Program-made: the position numbers and the translations under genes
Assembly: GCF_008386235.1 (NCBI RefSeq)
Contig: NZ_CP040671.1
Span: forward strand, 1-64,000
Direction: 5' to 3'
From: Thermosynechococcus sp. CL-1
Lineage (GTDB): Bacteria; Cyanobacteriota; Cyanobacteriia; Thermosynechococcales; Thermosynechococcaceae
DNA: 64,000 bases
Shown: in pieces, positions 18,757 through 28,061 of the stretch
How positions within the stretch are numbered: position 1 is the first letter of the stretch
Layout: each line of letters opens with the position of its first letter
The notes under the pieces: generated by a model
Seen by the model: the letters and a program-made list of their open reading frames with translations, nothing else
Told to the model about the DNA's origin: nothing
Databases searched by the model: none

Positions 18757-19806
18757 CTAGGGGGTCGGATTATTGGCATGGGCCTCTTGGAAGATCACCT
18801 GACGCCGCAGCACCTCTTCAATTGTTACATCAGGTTCAGGCACCCCCTTGAAGGCAGTCCCCACCTCTAGGCGAATAAACTGAATGCCTGCCAAGCGATA
18901 GCCTTCGGGCGTAAGGGGGACATACCCAACCTTGGGAACGACCGTCGGTGCCTGCTGGATGTAATACTCGACAAACTGTCGCAGCAGGGGCTTGTCTTGG
19001 GCATATTTGGCATTGACATAGAGGAAGAGGGGGCGCGAGAGGGGCTGATAGGTACTGTTTTGCACCGTTTCCACTGAAGGTAGAATGGCGCCTCGGTCAT
19101 CACTGACCGGCACAGCCCGCAGCCGATTCTGGTTGGCCATGTAGTAAGCATAGGGAAGGTAACCAAGGGCATTCACATCCCCGGCAATACCCCCTACGAT
19201 TTCGTTATCGTCTTCGCTGGCTTTGTAGTCGGTGCGAGAGCCGCGCTGATTGCCAAGAATCGCCTCGTTGAAATAATCAAAGGTGCCTGAATCTTGACCC
19301 GGTCCCCAGAGCACAATGGGTGCATTGGGAAAGTCGGGACGTAATTGGTTCCAGCGAGTGAGCTTTTTCTCCGCCGCTTTTTCCCAGAGTTTTTTCAGCT
19401 CAGCCACAGAAATTTCCTTGAGCCAAGTATTTTGGGGATGGACGGCGATCGTCAGCGCGTCAAAGGCAATGGGCAATTCAATAAAGGGGACACCATTGGC
19501 AATGCACTCATTCATTTCGGTAATGAGGATCGGGCGAGAGGCGTCACTAATATCCGTTTTGCCGCTACAAAAGGCGCGAAAGCCAGCAGATGTCCCTGAA
19601 AAAGCAACAGCAATATCGGCCTCTTGACCATTGGGCGTGGTCTTAAACTCTTCGGCGATCGCCCTGGAAATCGGATAAACCGTACTCGAGCCATCCACCC
19701 GAATCACCTTCAGCATCGGATCATTAGATGCCGCCTCCATTGTGCAGCCCACAAGGATGATGGCCAAAAGGGGTAAAACTCCGCGCCTCAATTGCTGAAA
19801 CTGCAT
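18757..19806 (-). CDS. sphX: Phosphate-binding lipoprotein SphX/PstS
   Basis: A 349-residue periplasmic phosphate-binding protein. A signal peptide with the lipobox IILVGC puts the lipid-modified Cys at residue 21. PstS-family contacts are visible: DGSSTVYPIS near residue 40, FSGTSAGFRAF, SDASRPI and GPGQDSGTFDYF. It resembles cyanobacterial SphX. It is transcribed away from pstSCAB, with a 720-bp shared intergenic region. Its residues around the phosphate site (DSGTF) are intact. SphX is known to be induced by phosphate starvation through the SphS/SphR two-component system; here that is an inference from position. Confidence 0.9.
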   Translation of the reverse strand: MQFQQLRRGVLPLLAIILVGCTMEAASNDPMLKVIRVDGSSTVYPISRAIAEEFKTTPNGQEADIAVAFSGTSAGFRAFCSGKTDISDASRPILITEMNECIANGVPFIELPIAFDALTIAVHPQNTWLKEISVAELKKLWEKAAEKKLTRWNQLRPDFPNAPIVLWGPGQDSGTFDYFNEAILGNQRGSRTDYKASEDDNEIVGGIAGDVNALGYLPYAYYMANQNRLRAVPVSDDRGAILPSVETVQNSTYQPLSRPLFLYVNAKYAQDKPLLRQFVEYYIQQAPTVVPKVGYVPLTPEGYRLAGIQFIRLEVGTAFKGVPEPDVTIEEVLRRQVIFQEAHANNPTP

Positions 19807-20526
19807 AACTCAAGCCTCACTCTAAAAATGACGGATATTGCATCAATTAGAAAATTGGTGAATTCAACTATTTTCCCACTAAAACAAAATCACTAAAAAC
19901 GATGAATGACTTGCCAAAACTATTTATAAATAAAACTTCAAAGATGAGTTATTAATATAAATCCTTCTAAAGTTAGTAACTTGAATTCAAAGAATTGAGA
20001 CTTAAAAAGTCTTATCTTAAGGCATTTCGTTAGCCCTTCTCCCTAGAGAAAGTATTGTTGAGAACACCCTAGCGATAATCTTAGGCTGCCTTTGGTCTCA
20101 GGAACCTAGAGATTAAGAAAATTTTTATAAATTGCTTCCTTGAAAGTATTCCTCACTACACTTGGCAATAAATCAAACTTAGACTATCCTACCCAAGCTT
20201 TGGTTCGGAGCGACAGGCGCTGCAAAATAATAAAAAAACTTAATTAACAGATGGAGTCGTTCTTAACCTAACCTTTACATCGTTCCAGTATTATCGCCCT
20301 AGCTTGTTTTTGAGTTGCGATAGATTTGTCGTTGCTATCGAGCAAGCTGTCATGCAGCCCTTGTTCTGAAAACTTATGGAGTACATGAACGGGGATGAGA
20401 TCCTCGTGCCTGCTGTCAGTGCACAGTAGTTCTAACTACTTTGAGCAGTCTCAATCCTCACGAGAGGGGCTGTAAACACTGATGCATCAATGCATTTGTT
20501 CATTGTTCTTACTTGCGATCGCGCTT
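19807..20526. promoter_or_regulatory. Divergent sphX/pstS control region
   Basis: 720 bp without a credible gene, AT-rich in its left half. It must contain promoters for both sphX (leftward) and pstS (rightward). A Pho box-like repeat and a -10-like hexamer are listed separately; they imply a pstS leader of about 230 nt. I found no equally good Pho box oriented toward sphX. Confidence 0.6.
20262..20294 (+). promoter_or_regulatory. Candidate Pho (SphR) box and -10 for pstSCAB
   Basis: CTTAACCT (20262-20269), a 3-bp spacer, then CTTTACAT (20273-20280). These match the 11-bp-period direct repeat recognised by PhoB/SphR. A -10-like TATTAT follows at 20289-20294. The 8- to 9-bp gap between box and -10 is what PhoB-activated promoters show. 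A further CTTAATTA lies at 20239-20246 but is one base out of phase. Confidence 0.55.
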
Positions 20527-21606
20527 ATGATCTTCAAACTCAGAAAATCTCGAATTCTCATTGCTGTTTGCGCCATCCTCACCGCTGGCATTGTTGTTGC
20601 CTGTGGCCCTCAGGGAGGGGGTGGCCCAAATCAAGCGGGCGAGCCGATAAACATTAATGGTGCCGGCGCCACTTTTCCAGCCCCCCTTTACCAAAACTGG
20701 TTCAAAACCTACGCCCAGCAGGTTGATCCCAACGTCCAAGTCAGTTATCAATCCGTTGGCAGTGGAGCAGGCCTCGAGCAATACATTAACGGTACAGTGG
20801 ATTTTGCTGGTTCCGATGCCCCAATAGCCGGCGATCGCCTAAAATCCTTCCAAGAAAAATACAAGGTAGATCCAATTCAAGTGCCCATGGCGGGGGGTGC
20901 CGTTGTCTTTGCCTATAACCTGCCCGGTGTGGATGAGCTGAAATTACCGCGGGCGGTCTATTGCGACATCGTCATGGGCAAAATTACCCGCTGGAATGAT
21001 CCCAAGCTGGTTGCCGCAAATGAGGGTAAAACGCTTCCCGATAAACCAATTACCTTTGCCCACCGCTCTGACGGCAGTGGCACCACATTTATTTTCACAA
21101 ACCACATCAACACCGTGTGTCCCGGCTGGCCGGCAGGGGTTGGCACCTCCGTCAATTGGCCTGTGGGTGTTGGTGGCCAAGGCAATGAAGGCGTGGCTGC
21201 CCAAATTCAGCAAAACGAAGGCACCATTGGCTACGTCGAGTATGCCTATGCCAAACTCAACAACTTGCCCCGCGCCCTACTGGAAAACAAGGCAGGTAAC
21301 TTCGTCTATCCTTCCCCGGAAGCTGCCTCCAAAGCCTTTGAGGGCGCTGACGTTCCCGAAGATTTTGCATTGTTAGTGCCGGATCCCGAAAATCCCGAAG
21401 CCTTTCCCATCGCTGGCTTGACATGGATCTTGGTGTATCCTGAGTACCAAGATGGCAGAAAATGGCAAGCCCTTAAAAATGTGCTGCTTTGGGCACTGGG
21501 CAATGAGGGCAAAAGCATTGCCGAACAACTGGACTATGTTCCCATGCCTGACGACATCGTCGAGCGAGTCAAGGCAACCCTCGATAAGGTGAAAGTTAAA
21601 GGCTAA
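20527..21606 (+). CDS. pstS: Phosphate ABC transporter substrate-binding protein PstS
   Basis: Captures periplasmic phosphate for PstCAB. From the ATG at 20527 the protein is about 359 residues, with a signal peptide and the lipobox GIVVAC. Phosphate-contact motifs are intact: GAGATFPAPLYQNW, SVGSGAG, FAGSDAP and HRSDGSGTTFIF. An upstream in-frame ATG at 20482 would add 15 residues and lengthen the signal unnaturally. First gene of pstS-pstC-pstA-pstB, under the candidate Pho box. It is closer to the E. coli PstS type than the sphX product or the orphan PstS-like protein at 3954. Confidence 0.94.
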   Translation: MIFKLRKSRILIAVCAILTAGIVVACGPQGGGGPNQAGEPININGAGATFPAPLYQNWFKTYAQQVDPNVQVSYQSVGSGAGLEQYINGTVDFAGSDAPIAGDRLKSFQEKYKVDPIQVPMAGGAVVFAYNLPGVDELKLPRAVYCDIVMGKITRWNDPKLVAANEGKTLPDKPITFAHRSDGSGTTFIFTNHINTVCPGWPAGVGTSVNWPVGVGGQGNEGVAAQIQQNEGTIGYVEYAYAKLNNLPRALLENKAGNFVYPSPEAASKAFEGADVPEDFALLVPDPENPEAFPIAGLTWILVYPEYQDGRKWQALKNVLLWALGNEGKSIAEQLDYVPMPDDIVERVKATLDKVKVKG

Positions 21607-21692
21607 ATCATTTAACTGCAGGGGGAGTGTTTCCCCCTCGCAATCCCCTAGGATGAAAAAGAGTCAGTTATGGCAATTGATCAATATTACCC

Positions 21693-22670
21693 GTGAAACC
21701 TATGGCTGTTACCAGCACCCCCCCTGAATTACCGGATTTGGCTGCGATTGAGGCACGGAAAAACCTACGCTACTACCTCGATCAATCCTTCTACTATCTG
21801 ACAATGGTCTTTGCCCTAGCGGTGGCTGTTGCCCTGCTCTGGATTGTGATTCAAATTGGCCTTGCGGCTATACCTGCAATTACACGATTTGGCCTGCGCT
21901 TTCTGGCTAGCACCACATGGGACCCGGTGCAAAATATCTACGGCATCCTACCCCAAATCTACGGTACCCTTGTGAGTGCCCTCATTGCCCTACTGGTGGC
22001 AGTTCCCCTAGGAATCGGTATTGCAGTCTTTTTAAGTGAGGACTTTCTACCGACATACCTAAGTACCCCCATCGCCTTTTCTATTGAGTTATTGGCAGCG
22101 ATTCCCAGTGTGGTGATTGGTCTGTGGGGGATTTTTGTTCTCATTCCCTTTTTGCAACCCGTTTACAGTTTTTTGCATCAGCACTTTGGCTGGATTCCCT
22201 TTTTTGGTACCAGTCCCCGTGGTAACAACCTCCTCACCCTAGGTTTAGTGCTGGCCTTCATGATTTTGCCCTTGATTAGCTCCATTTCACGGCAAACGCT
22301 GGTTTCTTTGCCCCCTTACTTACGCCAAGGAGCAATGGCTCTGGGAGCCACCCGTTGGGAAACCATTTTGCGGGTTCTCATTCCGGCTGGCTTTTCTGGG
22401 ATTGTCGGTTCAGTGATGTTGGCTTTGGGGCGAGCCATGGGCGAAACAATGGCCGCAGCGATGCTAGTGGGAAATGCCAACCGCATTAGCCTCTCAATCC
22501 TTGAGCCGGGTTCGACGATAGCGTCATTGATTGCCTCCCAGTTTGGTGAAGCAGGGCGAGAGCAAGTGGCTGCACTGCTGTATGCTGGTTTGGTGCTCAT
22601 GATCCTGACGCTGCTGGTCAATATCTTGGCGGAAATCATTATTAAGAAGTTTCAAAACGTTGAGCGATAG
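21693..22670 (+). CDS. pstC: Phosphate ABC transporter permease PstC
   Basis: Inner-membrane permease of the phosphate importer, about 325 residues with six predicted membrane segments. The ABC-permease EAA-type loop is visible as GAMALGATRWETILRVLIPAGFSGI, used to dock PstB. The start could be the GTG at 21693 or the ATG at 21702, three codons later; neither has a clear ribosome site. It lies 86 bp after pstS and 8 bp before pstA. Confidence 0.93.
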   Translation: MKPMAVTSTPPELPDLAAIEARKNLRYYLDQSFYYLTMVFALAVAVALLWIVIQIGLAAIPAITRFGLRFLASTTWDPVQNIYGILPQIYGTLVSALIALLVAVPLGIGIAVFLSEDFLPTYLSTPIAFSIELLAAIPSVVIGLWGIFVLIPFLQPVYSFLHQHFGWIPFFGTSPRGNNLLTLGLVLAFMILPLISSISRQTLVSLPPYLRQGAMALGATRWETILRVLIPAGFSGIVGSVMLALGRAMGETMAAAMLVGNANRISLSILEPGSTIASLIASQFGEAGREQVAALLYAGLVLMILTLLVNILAEIIIKKFQNVER

Positions 22671-22678
22671 GTTGCACC

Positions 22679-23566
22679 ATGACAGAGATCAGTAACCGCC
22701 CTTCTGCCGCAGAGATTCAACTAGGCAAGGTCTGGACTTCGGCACGAAACCTCTTTGGTCTGTTGATGACAGGTGTGACGGGACTGTTTGCTGTCATTGC
22801 GGTGATTCCCTTGGCAGCCATTGTCATCAATGTGGCGTCCCAAGGACTGCTTCGGATCAACTTAGATCTGTTTACAAAACTCCCACCGCCGCCGGGTCTG
22901 GGTGGGGGGGGCTTAGGTAATGCCATCGTTGGTACGTTAATTGTGCTTGCTGTTGCCATGGCGATTAGTGTTCCCATTGGGGTTTTGGGAGCCGTCTGGC
23001 TGTCGGAATTTGGGCGCGGCAGCAAAATTGCCTATTGGGTGCGGTTTTCGGCGAACGTTCTCAGCGGGGTGCCCGCTATTATCGCGGGTTTATTTTCCTA
23101 CACGATTGTGGTCATGACCATGGGCACCTTTAGTGCTTTTGCCGGTGGGGTTGCCCTTGCAGTGGTCATGCTGCCCATTGTGATGCGAACCACAGAGGAG
23201 GGGTTAGTCCTCGTTCCTGAAGAGGTTCGTCTGGCGGCATTGGGGTTGGGGGCGACTCGTTTTGAAACCGTCAGTCGAGTGGTGCTTCCTGCGGCGCTAC
23301 CCTCTATTGCTACTGCGGTGACTCTAGCGGTGGCACGGGCGGGGGGTGAGGCGGCTCCTCTCCTCTTTACAGCACTGAATAATAACTTCTGGTCAACGGA
23401 TCTGTTTCGCCCCATTTCCACGCTTTCGGTACAGGTTTATTTCTTTGCCATCATTCCCTACAAACCCCAGCAGGAACTGGCATGGGCAGGCGCGTTGGTG
23501 TTGCTGAGCATCATCTTGCTCGTCAGTATTGTCTCGCGTCTGCTTACCCGTAAGAAACGCTACTAA
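22679..23566 (+). CDS. pstA: Phosphate ABC transporter permease PstA
   Basis: Second permease of the PstCA heterodimer, 295 residues. Membrane segments occur around residues 25-55, 80-110, 120-160, 200-225 and 265-290. The coupling loop reads [26 protein letters not shown]. It follows pstC by 8 bp. Glycine- and proline-rich [11 protein letters not shown] (about 64-74) is typical of PstA loops. Confidence 0.93.
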   Translation: MTEISNRPSAAEIQLGKVWTSARNLFGLLMTGVTGLFAVIAVIPLAAIVINVASQGLLRINLDLFTKLPPPPGLGGGGLGNAIVGTLIVLAVAMAISVPIGVLGAVWLSEFGRGSKIAYWVRFSANVLSGVPAIIAGLFSYTIVVMTMGTFSAFAGGVALAVVMLPIVMRTTEEGLVLVPEEVRLAALGLGATRFETVSRVVLPAALPSIATAVTLAVARAGGEAAPLLFTALNNNFWSTDLFRPISTLSVQVYFFAIIPYKPQQELAWAGALVLLSIILLVSIVSRLLTRKKRY

Positions 23567-23588
23567 GGACTTAAAAGGTAACTGTTCT

Positions 23589-24389
23589 ATGACGACTCAT
23601 CCTAAACCCACTCCCAAAGTCGTTCTCCAAGTCCAAAATGCCTCGATTTTTTATGGCTCATTTCGGGCAGTGCGGGATGTAACGATGGACATCTATGCCA
23701 ATGAAGTGACGGCTCTCATTGGCCCATCGGGTTGTGGTAAAAGCACACTACTGCGCTGTTTTAACCGCATGAATGACCTAGTGCCAGGTGCTCGGGTAGA
23801 GGGCAAGATTACCTACCACGGCAAGGATCTCTACGCCAAGGAGGTGGATCCAGTAGAAGTGCGGCGGCGTATTGGCATGGTGTTCCAAAAGCCCAATCCC
23901 TTTCCGAAATCAATTTATGACAATGTGGCCTTTGGAGCGCGGGTCAATAAGTATAAGGGGGATTTGGGTGAGCTAGTGGAAACGGCGCTACGGCAGGCGG
24001 CTCTTTGGGATGAGGTGAAGGACAAGCTCAAAGAAAGTGGTCTATCGCTCTCTGGCGGACAACAGCAACGGCTATGTATTGCGCGGGCGATCGCCACCAA
24101 GCCCGAGGTCATCCTCATGGATGAGCCCTGTTCTGCCCTTGACCCCATTTCTACCCTCAAGGTGGAAGAACTAATCCATGAATTGAAGCAGAACTACACA
24201 ATTATCATCGTGACCCACAATATGCAGCAGGCAACTCGAGTCAGCGATCGCACCGCCTTCTTTAATGCCGAGGCCACTGAACGGGGCAACCGGGTGGGCT
24301 ACCTTGTTGAGTATGATTACACTAGCGTCGTCTTCAATAACCCCAAAGAGCAAGCCACGATGGATTATGTCAGTGGCCGCTTTGGTTAA
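23589..24389 (+). CDS. pstB: Phosphate ABC transporter ATPase PstB
   Basis: ATP-binding subunit that powers phosphate import, about 266 residues from the ATG at 23589 ([10 protein letters not shown]). The frame is open back into pstA, but the earlier ATG at 23529 lies inside that gene. Motifs: Walker [11 protein letters not shown]-loop [10 protein letters not shown], signature LSGGQQQR, Walker [12 protein letters not shown], and the switch His in VTHNM. It ends 3 bp before the stop of the convergent gatA, leaving no room for a terminator outside coding sequence. Confidence 0.95.
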   Translation: MTTHPKPTPKVVLQVQNASIFYGSFRAVRDVTMDIYANEVTALIGPSGCGKSTLLRCFNRMNDLVPGARVEGKITYHGKDLYAKEVDPVEVRRRIGMVFQKPNPFPKSIYDNVAFGARVNKYKGDLGELVETALRQAALWDEVKDKLKESGLSLSGGQQQRLCIARAIATKPEVILMDEPCSALDPISTLKVEELIHELKQNYTIIIVTHNMQQATRVSDRTAFFNAEATERGNRVGYLVEYDYTSVVFNNPKEQATMDYVSGRFG

Positions 24390-24392
24390 AGC

Positions 24393-25841
24393 CTAAAGCT
24401 GCGGCTGCTGCTGGTGCCAAGGGGTCGCCTGTTCATAGGCATAGGCCACGTGAAAGAGGGTCTCTTCCCCTAGGACGTTGCCAATCAATTGCAGACCAAT
24501 GGGCAGCCCTTCCTGATCAAAGCCACAGGGGAGGCTCAAGCTTGGTAGCCCGGCAAGGTTGACGGGAATGGTCATCAGATCTGACAGGTACATACTCAGG
24601 GGGTCGGCGGTTTTTTCCCCAACTTTGAAGGCAGTGGTGGGGGTGGTGGGGCAAACCAAGACATCCACCTGTGCAAAGGCTTGGGCAAAGTCTTCTTTGA
24701 TCAGGGTGCGTACCTTTTGTGCCCGTAGGTAGTAGGCATCATAGTAGCCAGCGGAAAGGGCGTAGGTGCCAATCATGATCCGCCGCTTCACCTCAGCCCC
24801 AAAGCCTTGGGCGCGGGTTTTCATGTACATTTCAAGGAGATCGCTGGCTCCTTCAGCGCGAAAACCAAAGTTCACGCCATCATAGCGGGCTAGGTTTGCC
24901 GAGGCTTCCGAGGGGGCAATGATATAGTAGGTGGGCAGGCCGTAGGCAAAGCGGGGACAGGAGAGTTCAACAATCGTGGCCCCCAATTCCTGAAGGGTTT
25001 TTAGGGCGGCTTCAAGGGCGGATTTCACCTCTGGTTGCACGCCTTCTGCTAGAGTTTCTTGAATGACGCCAAGGCGTATGCCTTTGAGATCGGGTTTGAG
25101 GGCTTGGGTGTAGTCGGGAATCGACACGCTGAGACTGGTGGCATCCTTGGGATCATGCCCCGCGATCGCTCCCAAAAGAATCGCAGCATCGGTAACCGTC
25201 GGTGCCAAAGGCCCAATTTGATCCAATGACGACGCATAGGCAACAAGGCCATAGCGCGACACTAAACCATAGGTAGGTTTGAGGCCGACCACCCCACAAA
25301 AGGCGGCGGGTTGACGAATGGAACCACCCGTATCGGAACCAAGGGCAGCAGCACATTCTCCGGCAGCCACGGCGGCAGCAGACCCCCCAGAAGACCCCCC
25401 AGAGACCCGCTCTGGATGCCAAGGATTGGCGGTGAAACCAAAGGCAGAATTTTCAGTAGAGCTGCCCATGGCAAATTCATCGAGATTGGTTTTGCCCACC
25501 ATAATCGCGCCAGCGGCCTGCAATTTTTGGGTCACAGTGGATTCGTAGGGGGGGACAAAGTGCTCCAGCATCTTAGAAGCACAGGTGGTGCGCACACCGT
25601 AGGTGCAAAGGTTATCCTTGATGGCCAAGGGAATCCCTGTGAGCACACCAATCTCTTCACCGGCAGCAATGCGCTCATCCACGGCGGCCGCTTGGGCAAG
25701 GGCGCGATCGCCCGTCACGGTTAAGAAGCTATGGAGCATTGGCTCCACTTGGGCAATGCGATCTAAGTAAGCCTGGGTAATTTCAGTGGCGGAGCGTTCT
25801 TTGCGAACGAGTTGACGGTGGAGCTCCTGAATCACTGACAT
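24393..25841 (-). CDS. gatA: Aspartyl/glutamyl-tRNA amidotransferase subunit A
   Basis: Amidase subunit of GatCAB, which converts Glu-tRNA(Gln) to Gln-tRNA(Gln). The 482-residue length is standard. The Ser-cisSer-Lys triad can be located: Lys in LAIKDNLCT (about 75), the serines in the [14 protein letters not shown] stretch (about 150) and [10 protein letters not shown] (about 171-180). The gatB and gatC genes are not in the window, as is common in cyanobacteria. It converges on pstB with a 3-bp gap. Confidence 0.96.
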   Translation of the reverse strand: MSVIQELHRQLVRKERSATEITQAYLDRIAQVEPMLHSFLTVTGDRALAQAAAVDERIAAGEEIGVLTGIPLAIKDNLCTYGVRTTCASKMLEHFVPPYESTVTQKLQAAGAIMVGKTNLDEFAMGSSTENSAFGFTANPWHPERVSGGSSGGSAAAVAAGECAAALGSDTGGSIRQPAAFCGVVGLKPTYGLVSRYGLVAYASSLDQIGPLAPTVTDAAILLGAIAGHDPKDATSLSVSIPDYTQALKPDLKGIRLGVIQETLAEGVQPEVKSALEAALKTLQELGATIVELSCPRFAYGLPTYYIIAPSEASANLARYDGVNFGFRAEGASDLLEMYMKTRAQGFGAEVKRRIMIGTYALSAGYYDAYYLRAQKVRTLIKEDFAQAFAQVDVLVCPTTPTTAFKVGEKTADPLSMYLSDLMTIPVNLAGLPSLSLPCGFDQEGLPIGLQLIGNVLGEETLFHVAYAYEQATPWHQQQPQL

Positions 25842-26044
25842 AAATGCAGATTCCCTAGTGACAATGCAACACTGGCGATCGCGGGCATGGCCGCAAACAG
25901 GCCAATCTTAAGTTTAGCAATGTGGCTGATCATTTATCGCCCCAGATGCAGCGCTTTGGCACGGCGCTGTCTCCTAATCAATCAGCGATATATTAGGAAT
26001 CAAGAAGCCGTGACGACGGTGCCCATGCCCTTGGGGAGTATTCG

Positions 26045-26428
26045 ATGGAACCGCTCGACCCCGTGGATCGGGAAGCCTTTAGCAATCCCACGTTGCAGCG
26101 ATTGTGGTTCTTTGTCTATTTGCTGCCCATTTTTGGCATGATTCCAGCACTGTGGCAGTTGAGTCGCCGGGGGAGCGATCGCCAGACCCGTCAAGTCAGT
26201 CGTCTTGCTCTTCTCATTGGTCTCATTTGGCTGTTGGGCTATGGCCTGCTGAATGGGGCGGTCAGCGTGAGTGAAGCCCAGTCTCTGCATCATGGCCTAT
26301 TACTCTTTCTCAATAGTCTCTGGGGATCCGCCTACTTTTTGGTGAACTTGGGGCTAATGGTGCGCCTATGGCGGGGGCGATCGCTGCAATTGCCCTTCCT
26401 ACAACGTCTGATGAAATACCTGCCATGA
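26045..26428 (+). CDS. Small membrane protein coupled to the downstream GTPase
   Basis: A 127-residue protein with three hydrophobic segments: about 19-37 (LWFFVYLLPIFGMIPALW), 53-72 (LALLIGLIWLLGYGLLNGA) and 84-104. It is not recognised as a named family. A GGGGAG stretch lies 6-11 bp upstream of the ATG. Its stop overlaps the start of the next gene in an ATGA, so the two are probably translated together and may work as a membrane complex. Confidence 0.8.
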   Translation: MEPLDPVDREAFSNPTLQRLWFFVYLLPIFGMIPALWQLSRRGSDRQTRQVSRLALLIGLIWLLGYGLLNGAVSVSEAQSLHHGLLLFLNSLWGSAYFLVNLGLMVRLWRGRSLQLPFLQRLMKYLP

Positions 26429-27981
26429 CCCCCAGGCGTTGGTTTTGGCCCCTGTTAGGATTCAGCGCCATTCTGGTGCTCATCCTCTGGTTGATATCGG
26501 CACTCACGTGGCTCTATGTGCAGGTGGCCTTTACTGCCCCCTTTTTGGCCAATCTCTTGGTGCTGATTTTCATTGGTCTATTGGGGGGGCTGCTCTATAC
26601 CTTCTTTCGTTACCTGTACTTACTTGAGCGCAAGGGCAAGCCCAAGCCCGCTACCGCTACGCCCCAAGCCCCCCTTGATAAAACGGAAGCCGCCGCCGAA
26701 AACCTCAAAGCCCTACGGCAGCAACTGAGTCAAATTGAAGATGAGGTGGCACGGCAAGCACTGTTGGCACGGGCACGGGAGCTGGAGGAGGATTTTTACC
26801 GCCAAGAATTGCGCATTGTGGTCTTTGGCACCGGTTCAGCGGGTAAAACCTCTCTCGTCAATGCCCTCCTTGGTGAAATGGTGGGGGAAGTGGCACCAAC
26901 AATGGGCACCACCGCAGTGGGGCAAACCTATCGTTTTTGGCTACCTAATACAGAGCGGGAAATTCTGATTACCGATACCCCCGGCATTTTGGAGGCGGGT
27001 GTGGCTGGAACCTACCGGGAACAATTAGCGCGACAACTGGCCGCAGAAGCAGATCTGCTGCTTTTTGTGCTCGATGATGACCTGCGCCAGTCGGAATATC
27101 TGCCCTTGGTCAACTTGGTGGAAATGGGCAAGCGATCGCTCTTGGTCCTCAATAAAATTGACTTGCGCTCCGAGGCCGATCAACTGGCTCTTTTGCGCCA
27201 TCTACGGCAGCGAGTTAAGGGGTTGATTCCGCCCCAAGATGTCGTGGGTATTGCCGCCCGTCCCCAACCGATTCGCCTCGACACAGGAGAGTGGTTAGAA
27301 CCCGAACCCCATATTTGGCCACTCATTCGGCGGCTGAGTGCTATTCTGCGCGAGGAGGGGGAAGACTTGGTGGCAGATAATATCCTCTTGCAGTCGCAAC
27401 GCCTAGGGGAGCAGGCTCGCAAAATCATTGATCAGCAACGGCGCCGCCAAGCCGATAAGGTGGTGGAGCGCTACCAGTGGATCAGTGCGGGTGTGGTCTG
27501 TGTCACGCCGATTCCCGGCGTAGATCTACTGGCTGCCGCCGCCGTGAATGCGCAAATGGTGATGGAAATTGGCAAGGTCTATGGCTGTGACCTGAATCGC
27601 GATCGCGCCCGCGAATTAGCCCTTTCCTTGGGCAAAACCCTTGCTAGTCTCGGCATTGTCAAAGGTGCCATGAACCTCGTGGGGACGGCTCTACAGTTGA
27701 GTGTCGGGGGGCTAGTGGTGGGCAAAGCCGTCCAAGGGATTACAGCCGCCTACCTCACTCGCATTGCTGGTAAAAGTTTTATTGAGTATTTTCGCCACAA
27801 CCAAGACTGGGGGGATGGTGGCATGGGTGAAGTGGTGCAACGGCAGTTTCAACTCAATCGCCGCGATGAATTTATCCGCTCCTTTGTGCAGCAGGCGATC
27901 GCTCGCTTGCCATCGCAACTTGGAACCGTGATTCCTGAGGCGATGAAAACCCCTTTATCCCATGAGGAAGAGCTATCTTAA
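26425..27981 (+). CDS. Membrane-associated GTPase with C-terminal DUF697 domain
   Basis: About 518 residues from the ATG at 26425, which overlaps the preceding stop. Two N-terminal membrane segments (about 9-30 and 38-60) are followed by a coiled coil (about 80-130). The Era-like G domain has G1 GTGSAGKTS, G3 DTPG, G4 NKID and a plausible G5. The C-terminal domain (about 345-450) has the DUF697 pattern GVVCVTPIPGVDLLAAAAVNAQMV. Such cyanobacterial and plastid GTPases are membrane-bound and poorly characterised. A membrane-remodelling or assembly role is only a guess. Confidence 0.88.
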   Translation: MTPRRWFWPLLGFSAILVLILWLISALTWLYVQVAFTAPFLANLLVLIFIGLLGGLLYTFFRYLYLLERKGKPKPATATPQAPLDKTEAAAENLKALRQQLSQIEDEVARQALLARARELEEDFYRQELRIVVFGTGSAGKTSLVNALLGEMVGEVAPTMGTTAVGQTYRFWLPNTEREILITDTPGILEAGVAGTYREQLARQLAAEADLLLFVLDDDLRQSEYLPLVNLVEMGKRSLLVLNKIDLRSEADQLALLRHLRQRVKGLIPPQDVVGIAARPQPIRLDTGEWLEPEPHIWPLIRRLSAILREEGEDLVADNILLQSQRLGEQARKIIDQQRRRQADKVVERYQWISAGVVCVTPIPGVDLLAAAAVNAQMVMEIGKVYGCDLNRDRARELALSLGKTLASLGIVKGAMNLVGTALQLSVGGLVVGKAVQGITAAYLTRIAGKSFIEYFRHNQDWGDGGMGEVVQRQFQLNRRDEFIRSFVQQAIARLPSQLGTVIPEAMKTPLSHEEELS

Positions 27982-28061
27982 GCGATCCTAACAATTGCCC
28001 CAAGGACATCGGCAAAAACCGCTACTATGTTGAGTAATTATTTTCATGTTGCCGATTTCGG

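Noticed and set aside
25887-26141. 84-codon ORF before the small membrane protein gene
   Set aside because: Composition is not protein-like and it overlaps the start of the better-supported gene in another frame.
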